A stretch of DNA of 5,581 bases, from assembly GCA_016765435.1 (NCBI GenBank), contig JAESPY010000268.1:1-5581 (forward strand), given 5' to 3'. This stretch comes from Emcibacter sp. GTDB taxonomy: Bacteria; Pseudomonadota; Alphaproteobacteria; Sphingomonadales; Emcibacteraceae. The notes below the pieces were generated by a model. It had not been told where the DNA came from. It searched no databases and worked only from the letters and a program-made list of their open reading frames with translations. Position numbers and translations under genes: made by a program. Below, piece by piece: positions 1 through 5,581 of the stretch (its first letter is position 1; each line of letters starts with the position of its first letter).

Positions 1-876
1 ATCTTCAACAGTTTCCGGTTGCAAGGCTGAAATCCGTTTTTTACTCTCGGTCAGAATATCATTGACCATCCGGTTGATCAGCCGACGCACCACTTCGTGA
101 ATTTCCCGGCCATCCTCAAGCGCGCCGTATTTATCTCGCACTTCCCGGATAATATCCTTCAACAGGGGCAGTTCTTCCAACTGATCCATGGTCAGCAACC
201 CGGCCCGGATACCATCGGCAATATCATGATTGTTATAGGCCACGTCATCGGACACCGCTGCCACCTGTGCTTCGGCACTGGAAAATGTATGCAGTTCAAG
301 GTCGTGGCTGTCATTATAAGTCCGCAGGTTGACATTCAGATCATTAAACTGCCCCTCACGACACAAAGGACCATTATGTTTTGCCAATCCCTCCAGTGTT
401 TCCCACGTCAGGTTAAGGCCATCAAAACCAGCATATCTCTGCTCCAGCTTGGTGACGACCCGCAGGGACTGGGCATTATGGTCAAAGCCTTGATAGGGAG
501 CCATAACCAATCTCATGGCCTCCTCCCCCGCATGACCGAAAGGCGTATGACCGAAATCATGGACCAGCGCCAGAGATTCCACAATCTCTTCATTCAGCCC
601 CAATACGACGGCTATGCTGCGCGCGATCTGAGCTACTTCGATGGAATGGGTCAGGCGGGTACGGTAATAATCGCCCTCATGATAGACAAAAACCTGCGTT
701 TTGTGGATCAACCGCCGAAAGGCCCCCGAATGAATGATCCGGTCCCGGTCCCGCTGAAAAGGCGATCGGGTTTGGGTTTCTGCCTCACGGTGAAGACGCC
801 CCCTGCTCTTATCCGCAAGGCAGGCATAGGGAGCATATAGGGGCGTTGGCTCGTATATTTTGAAGTCCGAACTCAT
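1..876 (-). CDS. dgt: Deoxyguanosinetriphosphate triphosphohydrolase-like protein (dNTPase), 3' end outside window
   Basis: HD-superfamily enzyme of the Dgt type, expected to cleave dNTPs to deoxynucleosides plus triphosphate in the cytoplasm and so help balance dNTP pools. The frame is open from an ATG at 876 to the window edge, giving 292 residues; the family is usually about 380-400, so roughly 100 C-terminal residues are missing. Metal-site residues are visible in order: H77 (RLTHSIE), H106-D107 in [15 protein letters not shown], and D210 in [12 protein letters not shown]. The family segments [10 protein letters not shown] (131-140) and the GL-KHNGP stretch (163-170) are also present. The ATG is preceded by AGGA about 12 bases upstream, a loose ribosome site, but the N-terminus (PTPLYAPYA, then SRGR) fits the family. 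It diverges from erpA, an arrangement common in alphaproteobacteria. Substrate preference cannot be read from sequence. The identification is firm. Confidence 0.95.
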   Translation of the reverse strand, partial: MSSDFKIYEPTPLYAPYACLADKSRGRLHREAETQTRSPFQRDRDRIIHSGAFRRLIHKTQVFVYHEGDYYRTRLTHSIEVAQIARSIAVVLGLNEEIVESLALVHDFGHTPFGHAGEEAMRLVMAPYQGFDHNAQSLRVVTKLEQRYAGFDGLNLTWETLEGLAKHNGPLCREGQFNDLNVNLRTYNDSHDLELHTFSSAEAQVAAVSDDVAYNNHDIADGIRAGLLTMDQLEELPLLKDIIREVRDKYGALEDGREIHEVVRRLINRMVNDILTESKKRISALQPETVED

Positions 877-974
877 AAAGCGCGTTTTTCCTATGTTCAA
901 TTCATTGACAATATTAATATATTACCTACTTATATAGTGTATAATACAAAAAAACATCAGGGTAAGTAAGAATA
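877..974. promoter_or_regulatory. Divergent dgt/erpA promoter region with an imperfect 25-bp palindrome
   Basis: This 98-bp, strongly AT-rich gap must hold the promoters of both dgt (minus) and erpA (plus). On the plus strand there is a perfect TATAAT at 940-945, about 30 bases before the erpA ATG, but no good -35 at normal spacing. A TTGACA at 905-910 is 29 bases away, so it would have to pair with a weaker -10 near 927-938. Overlapping the TATAAT is an imperfect palindrome at 921-945: left arm ATTACCTACT, spacer TATAT, right arm AGTGTATAAT, with 7 of 10 arm positions matching. Its ACT-N5-AGT core and 25-bp length resemble E. coli type 1 IscR sites, which would suit an Fe-S gene. That link is inference. 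No clear minus-strand promoter stands out. Confidence 0.5.
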
Positions 975-1328
975 ATGACCACAGAAACAACGCCAGAAAC
1001 ATCCCCCGTCACTTTATCAGAAAGTGCGGCAAAACGCATCGCAAGCCTTTGCGAGAAGGAAGGCGACGCGGGTCTGAAATTTCGTGTTTCAGTAGATGGC
1101 GGCGGCTGTTCCGGTTTTCAATATGACTTTAATCTTGTCAATGACCAGAAGGACGATGACCTTGTTGTCGTCCGCAACGGCGTTACCATGTTGGTGGATG
1201 GCCTGTCTCTGCTCTATCTGAGCGGGTCAGAAGTGGATTTCGTTGAAGAACTGGCTGGGTCCATGTTCGTGGTCAAAAACCCCAACGCGACGGCTTCCTG
1301 CGGTTGCGGCTCCTCTTTCGCAATATAG
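975..1328 (+). CDS. erpA: Iron-sulfur cluster insertion protein ErpA (A-type carrier, HesB/IscA family)
   Basis: A 117-residue A-type carrier that should accept Fe-S clusters from the assembly scaffold and pass them to apo-enzymes in the cytoplasm. The three ligand cysteines are in place: C45 in GGGCSGFQY, and C109 and C111 in the C-terminal SCGCGSSF. The segment LVDGLSLLYLSGSEVDF (73-89) and the KNPNA before the CGC motif are typical. The first 11 residues are a Thr/Pro/Glu-rich extension, common in alphaproteobacterial members. The ATG at 975 is preceded by a purine-rich AGGGTAAG-like stretch. The gene diverges from dgt and ends 7 bases before the exonuclease gene start, so the two are probably co-transcribed. 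The name ErpA rather than IscA rests on the dgt/xth neighbourhood and the absence of other isc genes; the family itself is certain. Confidence 0.93.
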   Translation: MTTETTPETSPVTLSESAAKRIASLCEKEGDAGLKFRVSVDGGGCSGFQYDFNLVNDQKDDDLVVVRNGVTMLVDGLSLLYLSGSEVDFVEELAGSMFVVKNPNATASCGCGSSFAI

Positions 1329-1335
1329 AACCGTT

Positions 1336-2105
1336 ATGATAATTGCCTCCTGGAATGTAAATTCGATCAAAGCCCGCCTGCCCCGTGTCACCGAATGGTT
1401 GAAAGATTTCAATCCAGACGTGGTCATGTTGCAGGAATTAAATGCACCGATGAAAATTCCCCCTATATGGAGATTGAGGAGCTTGGCTATAACGTCGCGG
1501 TTCACGGTCAAAAAACCTATAACGGGGTCGCGATCCTCTCAAAGCACCCCATAGAGGATGTGATGATCGGTTTGCCCGGTGATGATGCGGACGATCACGC
1601 CAGATATATTGAAGCCACCATCAATACCGTGCGGATCGGTGGGCTATACCTGCCCAATGGCAATCCCCTGCCCGGTCCGAAATTTGACTATAAGCTTAAA
1701 TGGATGGATCGGTTGATCGTACGGGCCAAAGAATTACTTGCTCAGGAAGAGGTTTTTGTTCTTGGCGGTGATTATAATTGCTGCCCTAAAGACGAAGATT
1801 GTTATGATCTCCATAGATTGGCTGGCGATGCGCTGACCCAACCGGAAACACGGGAACGCTATTACAGCCTGCTTAATCTGGGGCTAACCGATGCGCTTAG
1901 GCAGAATTTCCCGTCCGGTTCCAATTATACCTACTGGGATTATCAACGCGGGGCATGGCCGAAAGACAACGGATTGCGCATTGACCATCTTTTATTGTCT
2001 CCCCAAGCGGCAGATAAGTTGGAAAAATGCGGTATCGACAGGGTTCCCCGTGGCAAAGAAAAGGCCTCTGACCATACGCCGATCTGGTGTGAATTAGCAG
2101 TTTAG
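1336..2105 (+). pseudogene. xth: Exodeoxyribonuclease III, interrupted by a 1-base frameshift
   Basis: AP endonuclease / 3'-5' exonuclease of the EEP (exonuclease III) family, acting in base-excision repair. The N-terminus is read from ATG 1336: MIIASWNVNSIKARLP, then VVMLQEL with the metal-binding E34. At 1440-1442 one A appears to be missing (TTAAATGC where TTA-AAA-TGC would give L-K-C), and the rest lies in another frame from K36 onward. Restoring one base gives 256 residues, normal for the family. The other active-site motifs are then all present: YLPNGNP (Y105), GGDYN (D146, N148), LRIDH (D217) and SDHTP (H247). As written, the first frame runs on to a stop at 1552-1554 and lacks most of the catalytic core. 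No canonical slippery heptamer is seen, so a mutation or sequencing error is likelier than programmed frameshifting. Only 7 bases separate it from erpA, and no strong ribosome site is visible. Confidence 0.9.
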
Positions 2106-2123
2106 GACATCCTATACCTCAAG

Positions 2124-2250
2124 CTAAAAGAAAATACGTGGGCCCTTACCATCGCGCGTGATGTAAACATTCACCGTACCCGGCTTTCTTGTTCTAAATA
2201 TAATCGCACGGCCATCAATCTTGACGATCCCTTGCATGCCACACCAGAGT
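2124..2250 (-). other. Out-of-frame C-terminal tail of the membrane-anchored protein
   Basis: This stretch reads openly in the frame next to that of the 158-residue protein. It encodes about 41 residues beginning LWCGMQGIVKID, continuing through GRAIIFRTRKPGTVNVY, and ending GKGPRIFF before a TAG at 2124-2126. The composition is protein-like (alternating strands, Gly turns), and it has no start codon or ribosome site of its own. Removing one base from the A4 run (plus-strand T-run 2250-2253) joins it to the upstream frame as YGSK-LWCG. That gives 188 residues, with the stop only 18 bases from the end of xth. It therefore looks like the true end of that protein, separated by a 1-base insertion. 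The exact site of the lesion is inferred. Confidence 0.55.
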
Positions 2251-2691
2251 TTTACTGCCATATTTTGATTCAAAATTATCGTCCGGCACGCCGTAAAGAG
2301 ATAGCATATTAGATTTCAGGTCCTCTATTTGTTCGCCCGTAATGTCCGTCGCATATGTGGAAATCCCAACCACTTCATCTTCCATAGAAACAATGAACAA
2401 CCGTTTCCACGGCAAGGATTGTCCTTTTGATTCAAGCATTGCGAATTTAATGATGTCTCCGGAACGTTGATCAATCACTTTTACTTTTTTGAATTTACCC
2501 GCCGCAGGCAACAGCTCCTCCACCTGCTGAGGTGTCATTCCAAGGGAAACCCCCTCATGGGTGAAAAAGGAATTGCTTCTATAATGGAACACAAACCAAA
2601 TCATTATCATGACCAATAAAATCGCAATTATACTTATTGGCTTATGTTGAGTTTTACTATTCTGATCGCTATATAAATGTTCATTTTTCAC
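2215..2691 (-). CDS. Small membrane-anchored protein of unknown function, probably frameshifted near its C-terminus
   Basis: I do not recognise this protein. The readable frame is 158 residues from a GTG start at 2691, which is supported by a strong purine-rich ribosome site (AAAGGGGG) ending 6 bases upstream. Residues 1-17 are polar. Residues 19-37 form one hydrophobic membrane segment (ISIIAILLVMIMIWFVFHY), suggesting an N-terminal anchor with the rest in the periplasm. The soluble part opens with GVSLGMTPQQVEELL (47-61), a motif reminiscent of BamE/SmpA-fold small lipoproteins and similar periplasmic domains, followed by alternating strands and a helix (118-134). There is no lipobox. The last eleven residues of the frame are probably spurious, because the next frame continues the protein to 2124. 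It lies downstream of the broken TPR gene, in the same direction, about 80 bases away, and may have shared its transcript. It converges on xth. Confidence 0.6.
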   Translation of the reverse strand: MKNEHLYSDQNSKTQHKPISIIAILLVMIMIWFVFHYRSNSFFTHEGVSLGMTPQQVEELLPAAGKFKKVKVIDQRSGDIIKFAMLESKGQSLPWKRLFIVSMEDEVVGISTYATDITGEQIEDLKSNMLSLYGVPDDNFESKYGSKTLVWHARDRQD

Positions 2692-2771
2692 AGGCTGCCC
2701 CCTTTCCCATATTAATTCCCAAGCAAAAGCAGGCTATGATACTCCCTTACCGCATTGTATGAAAAAAGCCT

Positions 2772-3460
2772 CTATCGTGACATTTTTTCTATGGCCGTTT
2801 TTGCCCATTTTAAGAGTTTTCCGTCCGGTTTTAACGCGATAAGCTTTTGCGCCTGACGTATGGCTTCCTGTTTTCTCTGCGTTTTATACAAAAGCGTAAT
2901 CAGATTTCGCCGCGCCTGAAAATATAATTCATCCAATTCCATAGATTTTCGAAGATAAAAAATTGCCTGTTCCATTGCCCGTATGGCAAATTATAATTCT
3001 ACAATTTTAAAGTAAAAAAACGCCGTTTCAGGCTGGCCTTTCTTTAAAGCAATCGCCTAGTTTCCAGTGCTTCAGAGTGCAAGCCCATTTTCACATAAAC
3101 CTCTGCCAAGCCATAATTATAACCATAATAATCCGGGCAATATTTTACTGCTTTTCTCAGCAGGGTTACCGCCTGATCACATTTTTTCTGATGAAAACAA
3201 GAATGAATTTTAAGGATATCATATCCCAGGCACAGCCTTGGCTCCAAAGCCAGCGCCCCTTCAAGGCTTTTTGCAGCATCCATGCATTTTCTTTGACCCA
3301 GTAATCTGTCACGGCCTTTTTAACGACGTCAAGGGCGGTCTGGTTCAAGTCATCCGCACCCCAGTCTGACTGACTTGCTCTTTTCAGCCGCATTAGACAG
3401 ATTAATCATCACTATTATGATAATAGAAAAAGCGGAAAGTAATCTATCGAATCTAATCAT
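2772..3460 (-). pseudogene. Exported TPR-repeat protein, degraded (three frameshifts and one in-frame stop)
   Basis: Four overlapping fragments line up into one gene. From ATG 3460 come 25 residues of a Sec-type signal peptide (MIRFDRLL, then a Ile/Val-rich core, cleavage likely after SNAA). The frame shifts near 3366-3380 (one extra base) to a DDLNQTALDVVKKAV segment. It shifts again near 3299-3303 (one base missing) to DAAKSLEGALALEP and further TPR-like helices such as QAVTLLRKAVKYCP. A third shift near 3050 (one base missing) leads to ALKKGQPETAFFYFK, which is cut by TAA at 2991-2993. The last part resumes with MEQAIFYLRKSMELD and EAIRQAQKLIALKPDG, ending with TAG at 2772-2774. Correcting the shifts gives 229 codons plus a stop, in phase. 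TPRs usually mediate protein contacts, and the signal peptide places this one outside the cytoplasm. The partner is unknown; the adjacent membrane-anchored protein is a candidate. Confidence 0.75.
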
Positions 3461-3510
3461 TTCATTATCTCTAAAAGAGCTAATTATTTTTCGATATACA
3501 CGTTACTTTC

Positions 3511-3960
3511 TTATCGATTATTTAAATTTGCACGAACTTTTTCAAGGCGACTACGGAGTATTTTTAAGGATGCGATCACATCGGCATCATCATTCACGGC
3601 CTGATGGCTTTTTTGAGTGATATTCAGAATTTGAGATTCATACTCATTTTCTGTACGGGAAGATGGCTTAGCATCTTCGGCATTCATATCTTTCAGAACA
3701 TTTTTCACCCCATGTTCCTTTAGATATTTCTGCGCCCCCTTAATGGTATAACCATCTTCATGGAGCAGATTGCGGATGGCTTCGATGATTTCAATATCTT
3801 CTGGACGGTAATAGCGGCGACCACCGCCCCGTTTCATAGGACATATTTGCGTAAATTTACTTTCCCAGAAACGCAGAACATGCTGCGGCACGCTCATAAA
3901 GTCCGAAACCTCACTTATGGTCCGAAATGCGTTGGGTGATTTACCTGCTCTGGATGTCAT
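3511..3960 (-). CDS. MerR-family transcriptional regulator (ihfA-linked type)
   Basis: A 149-residue DNA-binding protein. Residues 12-33 form the MerR helix-turn-helix ([22 protein letters not shown]), followed by the wing with [12 protein letters not shown] (45-56) and a second helical pair through [14 protein letters not shown] (67-80). Residues 92-124 are polar and probably flexible. Residues 126-149 form a short amphipathic helix ([20 protein letters not shown]), likely the dimerising coiled coil. There is a single cysteine (C40) and no effector domain, so it is not a classical metal or drug sensor. The ATG at 3960 is preceded by AGAAG at good spacing, next to a hairpin. A MerR protein of this kind directly after ihfA is a widespread alphaproteobacterial pairing, and co-transcription across the 97-base gap is plausible. 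Its target genes are unknown. Confidence 0.9.
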   Translation of the reverse strand: MTSRAGKSPNAFRTISEVSDFMSVPQHVLRFWESKFTQICPMKRGGGRRYYRPEDIEIIEAIRNLLHEDGYTIKGAQKYLKEHGVKNVLKDMNAEDAKPSSRTENEYESQILNITQKSHQAVNDDADVIASLKILRSRLEKVRANLNNR

Positions 3961-3964
3961 ATTA

Positions 3965-3992
3965 TCTTCTTTCCTTCCTTACGAAAGGAAAG
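3965..3992 (-). promoter_or_regulatory. Hairpin overlapping the ribosome site of the MerR-family gene
   Basis: In the minus-strand transcript, the bases just before the regulator's ATG can fold in two registers. One is a perfect 8-bp stem, CTTTCCTT (3992-3985) with AAGGAAAG (3976-3969), with an 8-base loop. The other is an 8-bp stem with a UCGU tetraloop, CTTTCCTT with AAGGAAGG (3980-3973), containing one G-U pair. Both place the GGA of the likely Shine-Dalgarno in a stem. It could tune translation of the regulator, or be a weak processing site. There is no U-tract, so it is not a standard terminator. A role is inferred only from position. Confidence 0.4.
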
Positions 3993-4057
3993 CCCATGAT
4001 CTACAAACATATCCTGCCCCCGACGACAATATTCAAACAGATCCATTTTACCCGTAC

Positions 4058-4357
4058 TTACTCGCTCAGGCCGCTGACGCGGTTCTTTAAAACCTGCGAT
4101 GGTCTGAAGACCAATACCCGACGTGGCTCAATGGGAACTTCTTCCCCGGTTTTTGGATTACGTCCAATACGACCATCTTTTGATCGCACAATAAAGCTGC
4201 CGAAAGACGAAATTTTTACATTGTCCCCTTCAACTAAATTTTTAGAAATTTCATCTAGAACGGCTTCCACCAATTCCGCTGATTCATTTCTGGACAGCCC
4301 TACCTCTTGATAAACCGCTTCACTTAAATCGGCTCTCGTTACAGTTTTTCCGCTCAT
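4058..4357 (-). CDS. ihfA: Integration host factor subunit alpha
   Basis: A 99-residue DNABII protein that pairs with IHF-beta and bends DNA sharply at specific sites. It thereby shapes transcription, replication and recombination on the nucleoid. The N-terminal dimerisation helices ([18 protein letters not shown], then [17 protein letters not shown]) lead into [12 protein letters not shown] (48-58) and the DNA-binding arm [16 protein letters not shown] (65-80), with P68 as the intercalating proline. The ending [10 protein letters not shown] is also typical. Alpha rather than beta or HU is indicated by the arm sequence, the length and the MerR gene downstream. The ATG at 4357 has a strong AAAAGGA ribosome site 7 bases upstream, and a good promoter lies just before it. 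In many alphaproteobacteria plsX-fabH precede ihfA; here a glycosyltransferase does. Confidence 0.95.
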   Translation of the reverse strand: MSGKTVTRADLSEAVYQEVGLSRNESAELVEAVLDEISKNLVEGDNVKISSFGSFIVRSKDGRIGRNPKTGEEVPIEPRRVLVFRPSQVLKNRVSGLSE

Positions 4358-4381
4358 TTTTGTATCCTTTTATGATGACGC

Positions 4382-4410
4382 AGTTTACTTCACGCTTAAT
4401 TACCCGTCAA
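4382..4410 (-). promoter_or_regulatory. Probable sigma-70-type promoter of ihfA
   Basis: On the minus strand a TTGACG (-35, complement of 4405-4410) is followed after exactly 17 bases by TAAACT (-10, complement of 4382-4387). Transcription would begin near 4375, leaving a leader of about 20 bases that contains the AAAAGGA ribosome site. The -35 matches the consensus at 5 of 6 positions and the -10 at 4 of 6. This suggests ihfA has its own promoter rather than depending on the glycosyltransferase upstream. Confidence 0.5.
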
Positions 4411-4539
4411 TATCAAAGGGATGCCATGCATTCCTGAGGTAGTGGATAACGGGTTTTTTTACCAAAATAGGCTAATATTACGGAAAAATGGTTTATTTTA
4501 GCCCCCGATCAGACAGGAACCCTAGGTAAACCCATCCTC

Positions 4540-4680
4540 ATGGCTCTGATTCGTCAAAGCGATTCGCTTTTCCCACCCCTTTAATCCAAAGCCTATGGCA
4601 AAGCCCCTGACAAGCCACGCATGATTGTATCATCCTGATAGGCAATTCTTCTAAGATCATAAATCAATGACCAGAGCCCA
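4540..4680. other. Nested inverted-repeat element in the ihfA-glycosyltransferase gap (candidate structured RNA or small mobile repeat)
   Basis: The 335-bp gap 4358-4692 has no convincing gene, but its distal part is unusually structured. An outer inverted repeat, GGCTCTG (4542-4548) with CAGAGCC (4672-4678), encloses a perfect hairpin AAAGCG-ATT-CGCTTT (4556-4570). It also encloses a second long-range helix, GCCTAT (4591-4596) with ATAGGC (4638-4643), which itself encloses ATGAT-TGT-ATCAT (4621-4633). All four helices nest without conflict. The outer arms extend to ATGG(G)CTCTG on both sides, so they could also be terminal inverted repeats of a small non-autonomous element, though I see no target duplication. 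A further ATGGCTC at 4688-4694 could compete for the CAGAGCC-side arm. The strand, if transcribed, cannot be decided because the helices lack G-U pairs. I do not recognise it as 6S, tmRNA, SRP or RNase P RNA. Confidence 0.35.
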
Positions 4681-4692
4681 TATCTTTATGGC

Positions 4693-5581
4693 TCACGCCC
4701 GCCCAAATAAACTCTGATAAAAACGTCCATCATCTTTTTGCATTTTTGATAATTTTGCGAGCTTATGAAACTGCGCCCGTTTACAATGCCACAAAAGCCC
4801 TTTGACAAAGTCTTTCCGGATTCTTTGTATTTTTTGACCATTCTTTTGTTGCTGTTCATCGGTCAGGGAGAAATTCTGTTCTACATATCTGCGGAACCGC
4901 ATTTCATCACATAACCGATCCAGATAGGTATCACTGCCCCAACCTGAATTTACAAACACATTCACACCGCGCCCACATCTGACTTCCGGCGTCCAGCTAA
5001 AGGCATATTTGGGGTTTTGGATCGCAATATCCGCAAAAAACAGATAATCCTCCCCCATATGGCGATAACTGGATTGGAAACGCTGTTTGGGAAACATGCT
5101 GAAATCATAAACAACGGTCGGCGGTAACAATAAATTGCCGGAAAATAATATCCTGTCGAACATATCCCCCATAAAGCTGAACTTTTCATCCAGTCCTTCA
5201 ATGGCTTTCATTTCATGTGGCTGAAGACGGGTGGGGAATTTTATTTTCTGTTCCCTGTCAAAGGCACTTATATCCCGGTCTACATGAAATAGATTGGAAA
5301 AATAAAAATCATAGCCTCTTTGCAGAACATCCACAGCATTTTTCAGATGCACTGGCTCCCACATATCATCAGAATCCAGAAAAGCCACATACTTCCGTGT
5401 GTCCGGTAAGCTGTCGAGGCCCGTATTACGCGCGGCACCCGGCCCCATGTTCTGCTGCTCAATAACTTTTAACTTATCAGGATATTGCGCCAACAAAGGG
5501 GCCAATTCAGTTTTGGCCGATATGGGCGACCCATCATCAATAACGATAATCTCAAAATCATTAAAATCTTGCTGATTAAGG
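4693..5581 (-). CDS. Family 2 (GT-A fold) glycosyltransferase, 5' end outside window
   Basis: The frame is open from the right edge to a TGA at 4693-4695, showing 295 residues; about 15-25 N-terminal residues should lie outside. A TTG at 5505 is not the start, because the conserved N-terminal strand continues upstream of it. The GT2 motifs appear in order (visible numbering): VIDDGSP (13-19) for the nucleotide sugar, GPGAARNTG (46-54), FLDSDDMW (67-74) with the metal-binding D-x-D, and the HMGEDYLFF segment (174-182) with the likely catalytic ED. The remainder is a helical, basic C-terminal tail with no membrane segment, so it is probably a cytoplasmic or peripheral enzyme adding a sugar to a surface polysaccharide or lipid-linked glycan. 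Donor and acceptor cannot be inferred. No other glycan genes are visible. It lies upstream of ihfA in the same direction but is separated by 335 bases. Confidence 0.88.
   Translation of the reverse strand, partial: LNQQDFNDFEIIVIDDGSPISAKTELAPLLAQYPDKLKVIEQQNMGPGAARNTGLDSLPDTRKYVAFLDSDDMWEPVHLKNAVDVLQRGYDFYFSNLFHVDRDISAFDREQKIKFPTRLQPHEMKAIEGLDEKFSFMGDMFDRILFSGNLLLPPTVVYDFSMFPKQRFQSSYRHMGEDYLFFADIAIQNPKYAFSWTPEVRCGRGVNVFVNSGWGSDTYLDRLCDEMRFRRYVEQNFSLTDEQQQKNGQKIQRIRKDFVKGLLWHCKRAQFHKLAKLSKMQKDDGRFYQSLFGRA

Noticed and set aside
97..840. 247-codon open frame on the plus strand
   Set aside because: It lies wholly antisense to dgt, whose minus-strand frame carries all HD-domain motifs. The plus frame has no recognisable domain or ribosome site.
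1395..2105. 236-codon plus-strand frame as a stand-alone exonuclease with start at 1395
   Set aside because: Its first 15 residues are not family-like, while the true N-terminus with the metal-binding glutamate is in the adjacent frame from 1336. It is the shifted part of xth.
2761..2792. GAAAAAA ... TTTTTTC symmetry at the end of the TPR gene as a terminator
   Set aside because: The arms are only A and T with no GC stem, so a stable hairpin is unlikely.
3468..3481. CTCT-AAAAGAG small palindrome upstream of the TPR gene
   Set aside because: A four-base stem is expected by chance in AT-rich DNA.
3927..4310. 127-codon plus-strand frame
   Set aside because: Antisense to ihfA and the MerR gene start, both of which are clearly coding; no motifs.
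4556..4571. AAAGCG-ATT-CGCTTTT as an intrinsic terminator
   Set aside because: The stem is only 6 bp, the following T-run is four bases, and no plus-strand gene ends nearby. On the minus strand there is also no adequate U-tract.
4538..4660. Minus-strand 40-residue ORF (ATG at 4660) within the folded element
   Set aside because: Two other frames are also partly open here, there is no clear ribosome site, and the composition is not distinctive. The base-pairing explains the sequence better.
4674..4694. Hairpin at the glycosyltransferase stop as a terminator
   Set aside because: The stem has a bulged base and no T-run follows on the minus strand.

Overview
The window looks like chromosomal DNA from an alphaproteobacterium of moderate GC content. 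The evidence is a dgt gene diverging from an erpA-xth pair, and an ihfA gene followed by a small MerR-type regulator; both arrangements are common in alphaproteobacteria. The genus cannot be fixed from the sequence alone.

Layout. Positions 1-876 (minus) hold the first 292 codons of a dGTP triphosphohydrolase-like protein, running off the left edge. A 98-bp AT-rich divergent promoter region (877-974) follows and carries an imperfect 25-bp palindrome resembling an IscR-type operator. erpA (975-1328, plus) and an exonuclease III gene (1336-2105, plus) form a tight pair, but the exonuclease gene has a 1-base frameshift at 1440-1442. Converging on it is a minus-strand gene for a small membrane-anchored protein (start 2691). 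Its conserved-looking C-terminus lies out of frame down to 2124. Upstream of that is a badly broken gene for an exported TPR protein (3460-2772), with three frameshifts and one in-frame stop. Next come an intact MerR-family regulator (3960-3511) and ihfA (4357-4058), both minus. A 335-bp gap (4358-4692) holds the ihfA promoter and a nested inverted-repeat element of unknown nature. The right end (4693-5581, minus) is a family 2 glycosyltransferase whose first residues lie outside the window.

Themes. The left part is housekeeping: dNTP balance, Fe-S cluster delivery and base-excision repair. The right part is DNA architecture and regulation (IHF, MerR) next to a surface-glycan enzyme. All six coding lesions lie between 1440 and 3380, while the flanking genes are intact. 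This is either local gene decay or locally poor sequence. I see no phage, CRISPR, toxin-antitoxin or defence system, and nothing that clearly amounts to a new multi-gene system. The least explained items are the folded element at 4540-4680 and the broken TPR/membrane-protein pair.
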